Positions 24,615-33,219 of a stretch of 64,000 nucleotides of DNA are shown here, one piece after another (the stretch's first letter is position 1; the number at the start of each line of letters is the position of its first letter). Source of the DNA: Bacillota bacterium (GTDB taxonomy: Bacteria > Bacillota > Clostridia > Acetivibrionales > DTU013); NCBI GenBank assembly GCA_023439545.1, contig JAEXNT010000042.1:1-64000 (forward strand), in the 5' to 3' direction. The translations under genes and the position numbers were made by a program. Below the pieces are notes generated by a model. That model had not been told where the DNA came from and did not search any database. It saw nothing but the letters and a program-made list of their open reading frames with translations.

Positions 24615-27152
24615 ATGATGGAAAAAAGACTTACGATAGGCTTCATGGACGAGGACGTCTATGACGAGTATCATAACAAGATAGTCCAAGGTATGGAAGA
24701 ATCGGCGCGGAAGCGTGATATCAACATAATCCGTTTCGGGCATTTCCTTGTCAACATACCGGGATCGGACGCAACGCAGGAAGAACTGCTGCATGAGTTC
24801 ATCAGGCAATTCAAGCCGGATGGGCTGATATTCCTGGGATGGGCCAGAGCTGCGTGGAGCAAGGATTTCAGAGAGCGTTTCAAAGACATACCCCTGGTCA
24901 GCCTCGGATCGTGTAAGGATGGGATACCCGGTGTATATTTCAAGGGAACGGATTACATAAGGGAAATACTCGAGCATCTGGTCCGCCTTCATAAATACAG
25001 GAATATCGCATTCATTTCGCCGTTTATCGCCGATATACGAATAGAAGCCTATATTGAAACGATGAAAAGCTTCGGTTTATATGATCCTGCGCTTATAGTA
25101 AGCGATAAGGAGCTCGAAGGCCTGAACGTTTCGGAACGCGGCAGGAGAGCGGTCGATATTCTGCTTGACGAGAGAAAGACACGCGTCGATGCGATCGTAT
25201 CGCTTTACAATGAAGAGACATATGAAGTCATAAACAATTTGAAGGCAAGAGGGATAAAAGTCCCCGGTGATATTGCGGTCACGAGCTATGAGGACGGAGA
25301 GGTAAGCAGATTCTACACCCCGGGCATGACAACCGTGTACTTTCCATGGAGGGAACTCGGTTACTATGCGTGTGAAGCCATGTACCGCCTGATTACCAGA
25401 GGTGATCTTGCCATGCGTATCGAGGTGCCGGGCAAGGTAATATATAGGAATTCCTGCGGCTGCCTGCCTCATCTGTCACAATTGACGGACCAGGAAAGCA
25501 TCTGCGCATCCGATACAGATTTCAGCAGTCTCAATGAGAGCGACTTGGACGATATTGCCGAGGTGTTGTCTGAGAATACCGTATTCGGCGTTAAGGAAAC
25601 GCGGGGTTTGCTGAACAGCTTCAAGCATTCCTTCAATACAGGTTCTTCAGATACGTTTCTGATAGAATTCGAATTGTATCTACGAAAGCTGGAGTTTTAT
25701 GACGAATATGATGAATTTGAAAATGTCGCGCTTGTTTTTAGGAAAACATTGCTGCCCTATTTCCTGACTTATTCTAAAAAAGATGTGAAAAAGCTTGTGT
25801 GGGCGGAAGACATTTTCCAGCAGATGCAGATGATACTGCAGGACAAGCTTGTAAACGTGGGCTTAAGGGAAAATCTGGAATACAATAATATTAAGCTGCT
25901 CATGAAGGATGTCGGGCAGATACTAGTCACCAACTTCAACCTGAACAACTTTAAGGATTCACTCGTTGCGAACCTGCCTAGACTAGGCGTCCGGAATTGT
26001 TTCATCTACCTGTTTTCAGGCGCCGACGACCGGAGACTGTTCGAAGACTACCGGCTGGAGTTCGAATACAGGGGCGGAAAAATGGTAAAGTCCGATCATG
26101 TCAGAGAAAAAAAAGAGATATGCGATTTCGACTCTTATCTGTTCAGGGAAAACAGGACATATGTGTACCTTGCGCATCTTCTTTATCTCGGCAATGACTT
26201 CATGGGCTTTATGCTGATAGACCCGGCGCACATCGATCTAAGGATATACAGGAATCTCACGATACAGATCGCAATGGCCCTTAATGGAATAATGCTTTTC
26301 GACAAGCTTGACGCCAGTTACAGGAAGCTGATGGACCAGGCGCATAGAAAAGGTATGGCGGATACTACGGGGATATTGCACAATATTGCAAATATCCTGA
26401 ACAGCGTAAATGTCACAGCACAGTCGATAGACAGCCTGATGGCCGGAAATGCCGCAGACGACCTGCTGATGGCCAATTCTCTTCTGGCTAAGAATATCGA
26501 TAATCTGGAAGGCTTCATAAAAGATGATCCAAAGGGCAGGATACTGATGCAGTATTATGTAACCCTGGCAAATGATTTCGATATTTTCCGCGATAAAATG
26601 CAGACGTATATAGGGAGGCTCGCGGACAAGGTCGGCCTGATAGAGGGCATAGTAAACGCGCAGCAGAGCTATACCGACGTTAAACCGAGTCTGGAACGCC
26701 TGGATGTCATATCCGTCATAGAAGATGTGCTGAATATGCATCAGGCTTCGATCGAAAGGCATGGCGTATATGTGGAAAGAACATATGCCGGTTCCGTAAT
26801 AGCGCTGGCGCAGAGGACCAAGCTGTTCCACATCCTGACCAATATCGTCAAGAACGGAATAGAATCGATGGATAAAACCGAGCAGGACGGCAGGATACTG
26901 TCCGTAGCGGTTTCCCGAAAAGCAGGCAGCGTGTTTATCAGGATAAGCGACAGCGGCGAGGGTATAGCGGAAGGAAACCTGAAAAACATTTTTGCATACG
27001 GTTTTACGACCAAGAAAAAAGGACACGGCTTTGGCCTTCACAGCTGTGCAAACTACATGACTGAAATGAAGGGCAGGATATGGGCCGAAAACAAGGAGGA
27101 CGGCAGGGGGGCGACCTTTGTGCTGCAGTTTACTGCTCCGCCCGAAACTTGA
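24615..27152 (+). CDS. hybrid LacI-type sensor domain / histidine kinase (second of tandem pair)
   Basis: An 845-aa paralogue of the preceding protein, same order throughout: LacI-type binding fold (about 5-285, LTIGFMDEDVYDEYHNKI; RGIKVPGDIAVTSYEDG), RNSCGCLP, a linker with a sensor-like segment, AHRKGMADTTGILHNIANI with His near 589, and an ATPase with NIVKNGIESM, DSGEGIAEG and GFTTKKKGHGFGL. The binding-pocket region diverges from its neighbour, so the two probably sense different ligands or form a heteromer. The start has GGGG upstream; ATG at 24618 is also possible. Its 3' end overlaps the 3' end of the convergent spoVB-like gene by 23 nt, so no terminator fits between them. Confidence 0.85.
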   Translation: MMEKRLTIGFMDEDVYDEYHNKIVQGMEESARKRDINIIRFGHFLVNIPGSDATQEELLHEFIRQFKPDGLIFLGWARAAWSKDFRERFKDIPLVSLGSCKDGIPGVYFKGTDYIREILEHLVRLHKYRNIAFISPFIADIRIEAYIETMKSFGLYDPALIVSDKELEGLNVSERGRRAVDILLDERKTRVDAIVSLYNEETYEVINNLKARGIKVPGDIAVTSYEDGEVSRFYTPGMTTVYFPWRELGYYACEAMYRLITRGDLAMRIEVPGKVIYRNSCGCLPHLSQLTDQESICASDTDFSSLNESDLDDIAEVLSENTVFGVKETRGLLNSFKHSFNTGSSDTFLIEFELYLRKLEFYDEYDEFENVALVFRKTLLPYFLTYSKKDVKKLVWAEDIFQQMQMILQDKLVNVGLRENLEYNNIKLLMKDVGQILVTNFNLNNFKDSLVANLPRLGVRNCFIYLFSGADDRRLFEDYRLEFEYRGGKMVKSDHVREKKEICDFDSYLFRENRTYVYLAHLLYLGNDFMGFMLIDPAHIDLRIYRNLTIQIAMALNGIMLFDKLDASYRKLMDQAHRKGMADTTGILHNIANILNSVNVTAQSIDSLMAGNAADDLLMANSLLAKNIDNLEGFIKDDPKGRILMQYYVTLANDFDIFRDKMQTYIGRLADKVGLIEGIVNAQQSYTDVKPSLERLDVISVIEDVLNMHQASIERHGVYVERTYAGSVIALAQRTKLFHILTNIVKNGIESMDKTEQDGRILSVAVSRKAGSVFIRISDSGEGIAEGNLKNIFAYGFTTKKKGHGFGLHSCANYMTEMKGRIWAENKEDGRGATFVLQFTAPPET

Positions 27153-28659
27153 AGGCGAGCCCGTTGAGGCCGAACATTCCGATAAAGCAGATAAGAACAA
27201 TGCCTGCAGTTTTGATGAACAGCGGGGAGGAACCGAGCAGCCCGCCGATTACGCCTGAAGCAAGCCATACGGCTGTTCCTGTCAGCAGGTATGTCACGAT
27301 GTTCTGCAAACCTATCTTTATTTCACATATCTTCAGTATTTCCCTGATGTTGAGGATGAACGACGTTATTGCCGTTATGACGGCTGAGATCCCATAGCCG
27401 TATATATTCAAAGCGGGTATCCCGGCGAGGATATATGTAAGGACCAGACTCTGCAGTGAGTTGATCAGGGAGTTTTTCAACAATATGTTTTGCTTTCCGA
27501 GGGCGTTGAGTATGCCGAAAGTCGGCGAGGAGACAAATAAGATAAGGCATATGGGTGATGAAAACCGTATCATATCGCCGAGATCCCTCCTGTTGTAAAA
27601 CAGTTCCCCAAGTATGCCTGGTATGCGAAGACATACGAGTGAAGTCGCGATACCCACGGTAATAGCCATTTTCAAGACCTGTGCGACCCTTTCCTCCGCG
27701 GACCAGTAATCTTTTTTGCTTATGTTCAGCGACAATTCGGGAACAAGCACAGTCAGCATCGAACCGATTATGATATAGGGCAGCGTCACAATATTCAACG
27801 CCATGCCTCCGAACTTGCCGATTTCGGAAAGCGCCTGGCTGTATGAGAAACCGGCGGCTACGAGCCTGCGGGGGAGTATGAGCGCCGATATCGCGGAAAG
27901 TATGGAGGAAAGTATGCCGTTTATACTCAGTGGCACCGTTATAATAAAAACATCAAAAATGAGCTGAATCCTGGATTTTGAGCGGTTTGTGCTGCCGCCG
28001 GAAACTTTTCGCCGCTGTAACCTGTAACAGGTTAAAAGCAGCAGCATGCTGACAAGTTCGCCCGTTGCAAGCGCAAAGTAGGCTATTGCCACTGTGTTTC
28101 CCACGGCGGTAGGTTTCAGTATCCATATGGTACTGAGCAGTATGACGACCCTAAGCAGCTTTTCGATTATATCTATGGTAGCTGAGATACGGTATTTACC
28201 GAGGCCATACAAATAACCCTTGACTACGGCCGAAATCGGAACGAATACGAGGGCGGGACTTAATATCATCAGTGCCTGCGCCGATCTCGGATCCCTTACG
28301 ATATACCCGGCGATCAGCTTGTGAGAAAGCAGGACCAGCAGCGCGACGCCGGTCGCCCAGAATGCTGTGAATATGAAAACCGTACTCAGTGTCCGGTTGA
28401 GGTTGCGGAATTCCTTGCGGTTGAAATAGAGTGTGGTTATTTTAGAGATAGCGGTAATAAGGCCTTCGCTTGTTATGGTGAGCAAAAGCCCGTAAATGGG
28501 CATGACAAGTCCATAAAGCCCCAGACCTTCAGCGCCGAGCTCACGGGAGAGTATGATCGAAAATACGAATGCGATCACACCCGTGACCATATTGGAAAGG
28601 GTCAGTACGAACGAGTCCTTGTAGAATTTATCTATGTGTGCGGTCGAAAATCTTCTCAT
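27130..28659 (-). CDS. SpoVB-like polysaccharide flippase (MOP superfamily)
   Basis: A 509-aa integral membrane protein with about 14 hydrophobic helices. The N-terminus (FYKDSFVLTLSNMVTGVIAF) and the segment RELGAEGLGLYGLVMPIYGLL are typical of stage V sporulation protein B and related lipid II or oligosaccharide flippases in Firmicutes. In Bacillus, SpoVB is needed for spore cortex synthesis; here a spore role is supported by the transglutaminase gene 29 nt upstream. No convincing Shine-Dalgarno site precedes the ATG, so translation may depend on coupling to tgl. The last codons overlap the end of the convergent kinase gene. Other MOP flippase roles remain possible. Confidence 0.85.
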   Translation of the reverse strand: MRRFSTAHIDKFYKDSFVLTLSNMVTGVIAFVFSIILSRELGAEGLGLYGLVMPIYGLLLTITSEGLITAISKITTLYFNRKEFRNLNRTLSTVFIFTAFWATGVALLVLLSHKLIAGYIVRDPRSAQALMILSPALVFVPISAVVKGYLYGLGKYRISATIDIIEKLLRVVILLSTIWILKPTAVGNTVAIAYFALATGELVSMLLLLTCYRLQRRKVSGGSTNRSKSRIQLIFDVFIITVPLSINGILSSILSAISALILPRRLVAAGFSYSQALSEIGKFGGMALNIVTLPYIIIGSMLTVLVPELSLNISKKDYWSAEERVAQVLKMAITVGIATSLVCLRIPGILGELFYNRRDLGDMIRFSSPICLILFVSSPTFGILNALGKQNILLKNSLINSLQSLVLTYILAGIPALNIYGYGISAVITAITSFILNIREILKICEIKIGLQNIVTYLLTGTAVWLASGVIGGLLGSSPLFIKTAGIVLICFIGMFGLNGLAFKFRAEQ

Positions 28660-28688
28660 AAGTAAAAACTATTCAAAGCCGTCGGACC

Positions 28689-29447
28689 TTATGCCGAATG
28701 TTTTTTGTAAAGATAGAGGCTTCTGAAATCGGGACGGGTCGCAGTATCCATAAGATATGCGGAAGCCTGGGCATCCGCAATACGGTTGGTATTCAACGCC
28801 TCGATTATCATCTGAGGACTGGCGATGCCGATCCCGTGGCCGAAATATATGTTTTCGCCCATGTATATGGCATTCTCTCCCTGCCATTCAGGGGTGAGCG
28901 GGTTCACATCGGGATTTCTGAAGTATCTGCAGTCACCTCGCAGATAATCCGGTATTCCGCGCTTTGTTGTAATCCCCATAAGGTCGTCGAGTTCCTGCCA
29001 GTTCATAAGCGTTATCTCCGAAAAGGCGGTGTTGAACAATTTTTCACCATACATATCGAGTACGGCCTTGTAAAAAATCATTACCATGACGGTCGCACAT
29101 TCGGTCCCGTATTTGCGGCCATTACGGAAAATATCGTTTATGGCGTCCGACGGCTTGACGTCTTTTTTTAGTACAAAACCACCGTCAGGCCTGCGGTTCC
29201 AGAAGTCCTCGTTGCATTTGGATTCACGGAAGGTCCTGAAGGCGATTCTTCCCCGGTAAGCGGCATAGGAGGAGCTGACTATGCTTTTTCGCATGCCCAG
29301 CTCGAAGTCGAGCTCATCCTGCGAGGAATAGGTATACTCATGGCCGCTTTTTATCATTTTATAGAGTACGGCATATTCTGTGCTGTCCTCGGGGTATTTT
29401 TCCAATGCTTTCTTTGGATCGAATTCTCCATCCGCCAGTTTGATCAT
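28689..29447 (-). CDS. tgl: protein-glutamine gamma-glutamyltransferase (spore coat transglutaminase)
   Basis: A 252-aa protein matching the Tgl family of spore formers, which cross-link coat proteins through glutamine-lysine isopeptide bonds. The active-site region reads KYGTECATVMVMIFYKAV, and its Cys falls near residue 116, where Bacillus subtilis Tgl has its catalytic Cys. Other Tgl-like segments are YRGRIAFRTF, FWNRRPDGGF and GENIYFGHGIGI. Its ATG overlaps the stop of the upstream gene (ATGA), so the two are translationally coupled; an in-frame ATG 10 codons upstream is less likely. Tgl is made in the mother cell late in sporulation in Bacillus; no sigma-K-like promoter was identified here. 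Confidence 0.88.
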   Translation of the reverse strand: MIKLADGEFDPKKALEKYPEDSTEYAVLYKMIKSGHEYTYSSQDELDFELGMRKSIVSSSYAAYRGRIAFRTFRESKCNEDFWNRRPDGGFVLKKDVKPSDAINDIFRNGRKYGTECATVMVMIFYKAVLDMYGEKLFNTAFSEITLMNWQELDDLMGITTKRGIPDYLRGDCRYFRNPDVNPLTPEWQGENAIYMGENIYFGHGIGIASPQMIIEALNTNRIADAQASAYLMDTATRPDFRSLYLYKKHSA

Positions 29448-30406
29448 GCCAACCCCCCCGTCATGTGAGACAACCATACTGCCTGATCTTCAAAAGCGAG
29501 CCCGATCCAGCTTTTCCAGCGGTAATTGTCACTCCTGTACAGCTGCCACGAGAAATCTGCCAGCTGCCGCTGTATAAGCTCGTCAAGTTCACCGAAACGG
29601 GACAGCAGTTCCCGGTCTGCTTCGCCAAAAGGCGCGGCAGGCTCCCCTGTGCTTGGAGAGACAGGAGTGCATAAATACTTGGCAGGAAGCGATATTCGGT
29701 AATGCTGCGGTCTGCTGTCCAAATGCAGGCTTTCGCCTGTGTAATACAGGAACGGATGGTTTTCCGACAACCAGAACACCGCTTTATCGTATGAAATACC
29801 ATCCATGTCCGGTATAAAACCGAGAAGCTTCCTGGCCAGCCTTACATCCCGCATGTCTGACGAATTCAGCCTGTATGCTATTAATGCCAGACTCTCGATA
29901 CGGCAAGCTTCGAAAAAAGCCCATGTCAGCTCATGGATCAGTGCGCCTCTTCTATTCCTTGAAAATATCAAATTGGCAAGCTCGGGTAAGATCGACCTGT
30001 TGTTAAAGCACTTTACAAGTAGACAGGCAATGCGTTCCATCAATAATTCATACCCGCTGTCCGGTTCTTCCTCCGATCCTGTCCTGAACATCCATTCAAG
30101 AAGCGGAGCGGTATTGCCTTCTGACTCGCGCATTTCCTTCTCCAGACGCTGCGAAGGTTTTCCCGCCAGTCTGTCCGCGAGTTCGAGGGCTGCCGTATAA
30201 GAAGGCGCCAGAGTACCCCTGACATCCTTGCCCGATATTTCGGATTTCAGTACATACAGCGTGCCGAACTCAAGCCCCGGAGCGTTGATGAGATCGATGG
30301 CTTTTTGACGGTCGCAGCGCTTGATTTCACGGAAATAGTTTATCAGGCTCTGCGAACCGTTGCTTATCCTTATATTGTCAAGGAGACTCAATGTACCGTC
30401 AGGCAT
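29444..30406 (-). CDS. uncharacterised protein coupled to tgl
   Basis: A 320-aa soluble protein that I do not recognise. It has no signal peptide or membrane helix. The middle (about 130-215) is rich in helical Leu/Ala segments (LIHELTWAFFEACRIESLALIAYRL when read through), and the C-terminal part has WKSWIGLAFEDQAVWLSH. The gene has a strong AAAGGGGG site and its stop overlaps the tgl start (ATGA), so equimolar production with the transglutaminase is likely. It could be a Tgl substrate, partner or regulator; this is inferred from position only. Confidence 0.75.
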   Translation of the reverse strand: MPDGTLSLLDNIRISNGSQSLINYFREIKRCDRQKAIDLINAPGLEFGTLYVLKSEISGKDVRGTLAPSYTAALELADRLAGKPSQRLEKEMRESEGNTAPLLEWMFRTGSEEEPDSGYELLMERIACLLVKCFNNRSILPELANLIFSRNRRGALIHELTWAFFEACRIESLALIAYRLNSSDMRDVRLARKLLGFIPDMDGISYDKAVFWLSENHPFLYYTGESLHLDSRPQHYRISLPAKYLCTPVSPSTGEPAAPFGEADRELLSRFGELDELIQRQLADFSWQLYRSDNYRWKSWIGLAFEDQAVWLSHMTGGLA

Positions 30407-30448
30407 AATATTTGCCCCCTTTATTTAGATGCGCTAAACATCCTGATT

Positions 30449-31408
30449 TCAGAGTTTGCCCTTGAGTGCATTGAAACGTTCCTTCAGTAAAGCGTCGGGG
30501 TTATGCCCGAGTCCCAGATTGACAGCCCTTAGCGCGCTTGCCTTTCCCCCGGATTTTGAAAGCGAATCGGCCAGATTGTACCAATCCACGGCGTTGTTAG
30601 GATTCTGCCGCAGTTTTCCTATGTAGTAAGGTATCACTTTAGCAGATAGATAACGATTTGCATTCATTTTTTCCAGGTCGATCCCATTCCAGCGTACGAG
30701 TTCTACGTCGTAAATGCCCGGCGCATTCTCGTTCCAGACTGCGATGACATGTTTCAATGCGCCGGAATTATCGCGGGATTTCTGAAGTTCGAGCTTGCCG
30801 TAATTTTTGCTGAAAAGCTTCTTGGCCCCGCCTTCGGTCATGGAATATGCAAACAGCGTACGTATCCGCTGCCTCGAAACTGCTCCCAGCAGGAGGTACT
30901 TTTTGCCGTCTCCGGTCATATCGGCGATACTCCTGTAATGGACCTCGTCATAATCCGGAGTACTGATCTCAGCCATTTTATACCACTGAACCTCATCTTG
31001 TTTCAGGACCAGCGTCCTTATGCCTTCCGCCGTTCTGTACGAAGTTATCAGTTCGTTGCGTTTGTCTCCGTCGACGTCTGCTAATTGTATCTCACCTGCA
31101 TTTTCGGGGTATTGCGCCTTCAACAGCTTTGCACCGGGGGGCAGGAAGCTGTTTACAACAGCGTTGTAATCAATCCTCGCAGGCTTGGCGGTAAATTGGG
31201 AAACTGCGTTGTTCAAGCTTTTTATAAGCGTTTCCACCGGTTTTCTCAGGTCGTCGAGCCTGGGAAGCGTTATAGGCGGAACGCTTTTCGCCGGATTGAA
31301 TATGCTTTGACTTATCTTATCGGATTTGAGTATGCCCGCATAATAGTTAAGGCTTCTGCGGACTGTTTTGTCAAGTAATTCCAGACCGGAGCCTTTTGGA
31401 AATTGCAT
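30449..31408 (-). CDS. uncharacterised protein with FG-GAP/VCBS-like repeats, spoVB-tgl operon
   Basis: A 319-aa protein without a clear signal peptide. Two segments, ADVDGDKRNEL and ADMTGDGKKYL, resemble the calcium-binding D-x-D-G-D loops of FG-GAP/VCBS beta-propeller repeats (about residues 105-190). The C-terminal 60 aa (NPNNAVDWYNLADSLSKSGG) look like one or two TPR helices. It is the first gene of the four-gene minus operon, 42 nt before the next. The start at 31408 follows AAGAGGT; an ATG seven codons upstream lies before that site. Function unknown; a structural or scaffold role in the spore envelope is only a guess from the neighbours. Confidence 0.75.
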   Translation of the reverse strand: MQFPKGSGLELLDKTVRRSLNYYAGILKSDKISQSIFNPAKSVPPITLPRLDDLRKPVETLIKSLNNAVSQFTAKPARIDYNAVVNSFLPPGAKLLKAQYPENAGEIQLADVDGDKRNELITSYRTAEGIRTLVLKQDEVQWYKMAEISTPDYDEVHYRSIADMTGDGKKYLLLGAVSRQRIRTLFAYSMTEGGAKKLFSKNYGKLELQKSRDNSGALKHVIAVWNENAPGIYDVELVRWNGIDLEKMNANRYLSAKVIPYYIGKLRQNPNNAVDWYNLADSLSKSGGKASALRAVNLGLGHNPDALLKERFNALKGKL

Positions 31409-31490
31409 GGATATTACCTCTTGATTCATTGCTACTCATATATACTATGCAAAAACATCGTAAACGTTAAAATATATTGGATACAGGCAG

Positions 31491-31519
31491 TTTACATATT
31501 CTATTTATTAGGATAATAT
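31491..31519 (+). promoter_or_regulatory. predicted promoter of the CheY/CheX-like pair
   Basis: TTTACA (31491-31496), a 17-nt spacer and TAATAT (31514-31519) precede the receiver gene by about 90 nt in a very A+T-rich divergent region. Confidence 0.4.
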
Positions 31520-31611
31520 ATAATTAAAGTTGCAAAAAAATCCAAAATTTATTGTATATATGTTTTTTTGCGACAATAATTTCATACATCACATAATCGG
31601 GAGGTAATGTT

Positions 31612-31977
31612 ATGAGTAGCAACCGGCCAACGATACTCGTCTGCGACGATTCTCTGCTTGTCAGAAAGCAAATGAAGGATTGTCTGAAGGAATGCGGCGA
31701 GTTCAACATCCTTGAAGCGGCCAACGGCCTAGCAGCCGTAGAAGCCGTCAAACTTAACAAACCGGATCTGGTTTTTCTCGACATAGTTATGCCCGACAAA
31801 AATGGAATAGATGCATTAAATGAAATGAAGGCCATAAAAAATGACATAAAAGTTGTCATGTTATCTTCTTCGGGAACCAAGACACACTTGAAGGCAGCCA
31901 TGGATGCGGGCGCCTCCGACTTTATACAGAAACCCTGGGAAAAGTCGCTGATTGAACATATAGTCAAAAACATTTGA
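31612..31977 (+). CDS. CheY-like stand-alone response regulator
   Basis: A 121-aa single receiver domain: acidic pair in LVCDDS, phospho-acceptor Asp in LVFLDIVMPDKNG (about residue 57), Ser in VVMLSSSG and Lys in FIQKPW. It has no output domain, so it must act by binding a partner, like CheY. The gene 15 nt downstream encodes a protein with a CheX-like phosphatase domain, the expected dephosphorylating partner. The start follows GGGAGGTAAT. No chemotaxis receptor, CheA or flagellar gene is in the window. Confidence 0.92.
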   Translation: MSSNRPTILVCDDSLLVRKQMKDCLKECGEFNILEAANGLAAVEAVKLNKPDLVFLDIVMPDKNGIDALNEMKAIKNDIKVVMLSSSGTKTHLKAAMDAGASDFIQKPWEKSLIEHIVKNI

Positions 31978-31992
31978 TAAGGAGCGTGAATC

Positions 31993-32868
31993 ATGTTTAG
32001 TCAATACTTTGGGCATTATCTGCTGAACAAGGGACTCATCAAACCGGAACAGCTTGCTGACGCTTTGGAGTACCAGCGCTCGGTCCACCTGAAGCTTGGC
32101 GTCATTGCGATAAATGAAGGATTTATGACGCCTGCGCAGGTCGAACAGATTCACAATCTTCAGAAAAAAGTCGATAAGCGCTTCGGAGAACTGGCTATCG
32201 AGAAGGGGTACATAAATGAGGATCAGCTCAATACCATGCTCAACACACAGAAGCAGGGCCACCTGATGCTCGGACAGGCTTTGATAGACCGGAATTATTT
32301 CACGATGGAACAGCTTCAATCCGCGCTTGACAGCTACAAGAAAGAAAGCGGCATGTCCAACCGGCAGTTCAATGTGATCGTGAATAATGACACGCAGGAG
32401 ATCGAAAATATTTTCCTCGGTTTCGGCGAGAACCAGATGAGCAAGACTTACAGCGATTATACGACTCTTCTGATAAAGAATGTCATTCGTTTTGTGGATG
32501 ATAACCCGACTGTGGAGATCAACAAGCTTAAAGCCGACGTAAAAGCAGACTGGTATGCGCGCCAGGAGATTCTGGGCAGACTAAATTTCAAGACCGGGAT
32601 CGCATGCGACGCCGACGCCTTCGTCAAACTTGCGGCAAAATTCGCCGGGGAAGACGTTACCGAACCGGATGAACTTGCGCAGGCCTCCGTGGGCGAATTC
32701 CTGAACCTGCACAACGGCATATTCCTGGTCAATATGTCCAACAACGGCGTGGAACTGGAGCTCCGTCCGCAGGAGATACTCAGTGAATTCAACCTTAGAA
32801 GAACTGGCGATCTTTACGTGATCTCCTGTAATCTCAGTTGGGGCAAATTCGACGTGATACTCGGGTAG
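31993..32868 (+). CDS. four tandem MshEN-type motifs fused to a CheX-like phosphatase domain
   Basis: A 291-aa soluble protein. Residues about 4-120 contain four consecutive copies of the MshEN pattern G-x2-(aliphatic)2-x2-G-(aliphatic)2-x4-L-x3-L-x2-Q: FGHYLLNKGLIKPEQL, LGVIAINEGFMTPAQV, FGELAIEKGYINEDQL and LGQALIDRNYFTMEQL. MshEN domains of type IV pilus and type II secretion ATPases bind cyclic di-GMP. Residues about 140-291 look like CheX/CheC: the helix ASVGEFLNLHNG carries the E-x2-N catalytic pair and a Pro follows about 20 residues later. Linking cyclic di-GMP binding to dephosphorylation of the neighbouring CheY-like protein is an inference. Start follows AAGGAGCGTG. Confidence 0.8.
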   Translation: MFSQYFGHYLLNKGLIKPEQLADALEYQRSVHLKLGVIAINEGFMTPAQVEQIHNLQKKVDKRFGELAIEKGYINEDQLNTMLNTQKQGHLMLGQALIDRNYFTMEQLQSALDSYKKESGMSNRQFNVIVNNDTQEIENIFLGFGENQMSKTYSDYTTLLIKNVIRFVDDNPTVEINKLKADVKADWYARQEILGRLNFKTGIACDADAFVKLAAKFAGEDVTEPDELAQASVGEFLNLHNGIFLVNMSNNGVELELRPQEILSEFNLRRTGDLYVISCNLSWGKFDVILG

Positions 32869-32897
32869 TGAAACAGAGGGATGGTTCTTTTGTTTCA
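32869..32897 (+). repeat. REP-like repeat, GGTTCTTTTGTTTC family, single arm
   Basis: Directly after the stop codon comes TGAAACAGAGGGATGGTTC followed by TTTTGTTTCA. It is the same family as the palindromes at 35986-36059 and 54097-54134, with one base change in the GGGACGG block. TGAAACA and TGTTTCA at its ends can pair. Confidence 0.7.
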
Positions 32898-32910
32898 CAA
32901 TATAAATTTC

Positions 32911-32961
32911 ACAAAAAAAACAGGAGCTTCCGATTGAGGGGATCGACCGGAAGCTCCTGTT
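32911..32961 (-). terminator. Rho-independent terminator, minus strand
   Basis: AACAGGAGCTTCCG (32919-32932) pairs with CGGAAGCTCCTGTT (32948-32961). On the minus strand the stem is followed by a run of six or more T residues, so it terminates the transcript of the 33220-34941 gene. Repeat B copy 2 therefore lies in the 3' untranslated part of that transcript. Confidence 0.75.
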
Positions 32962-33000
32962 ATGTCGGCTATATAAATTAATTAGTGGTATTGTTCCGGC

Positions 33001-33179
33001 TGGCTTTATATGAAAAACATGCTTCGAGCCAAGGAGCCTGTAGATTCGTGCCTTGGCGCAAAATCAAACGCGACTCGCCCATGGGCCGTCGCCGCTCGAA
33101 CAGGACGTGATTTTGCCTGATACTTGCACGAATTAACATGCTCTAATGTCTCTGCGCATACGTTCTCTATATAAAGCCA
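33001..33179. repeat. repeat family B, copy 2 (multi-hairpin element)
   Basis: TGGCTTTATAT (33001-33011) pairs with ATATAAAGCCA (33169-33179), closing the element. Inside, GCAAAATCA (33058-33066) pairs with TGATTTTGC (33108-33116), and CCAAGG (33029-33034) with CCTTGG (33051-33056); GCCCATGGGC is self-complementary. Next to the 3' closing arm lies the 30-nt core (33135-33164) shared with 19887-19917. With the REP arm and the terminator it fills the 351-nt gap 32869-33219. It has no coding frame of note. Confidence 0.6.
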
Positions 33180-33219
33180 AACGGAACATCCCCAAATTAC
33201 TTAGTGAGAAACCCTTCCT

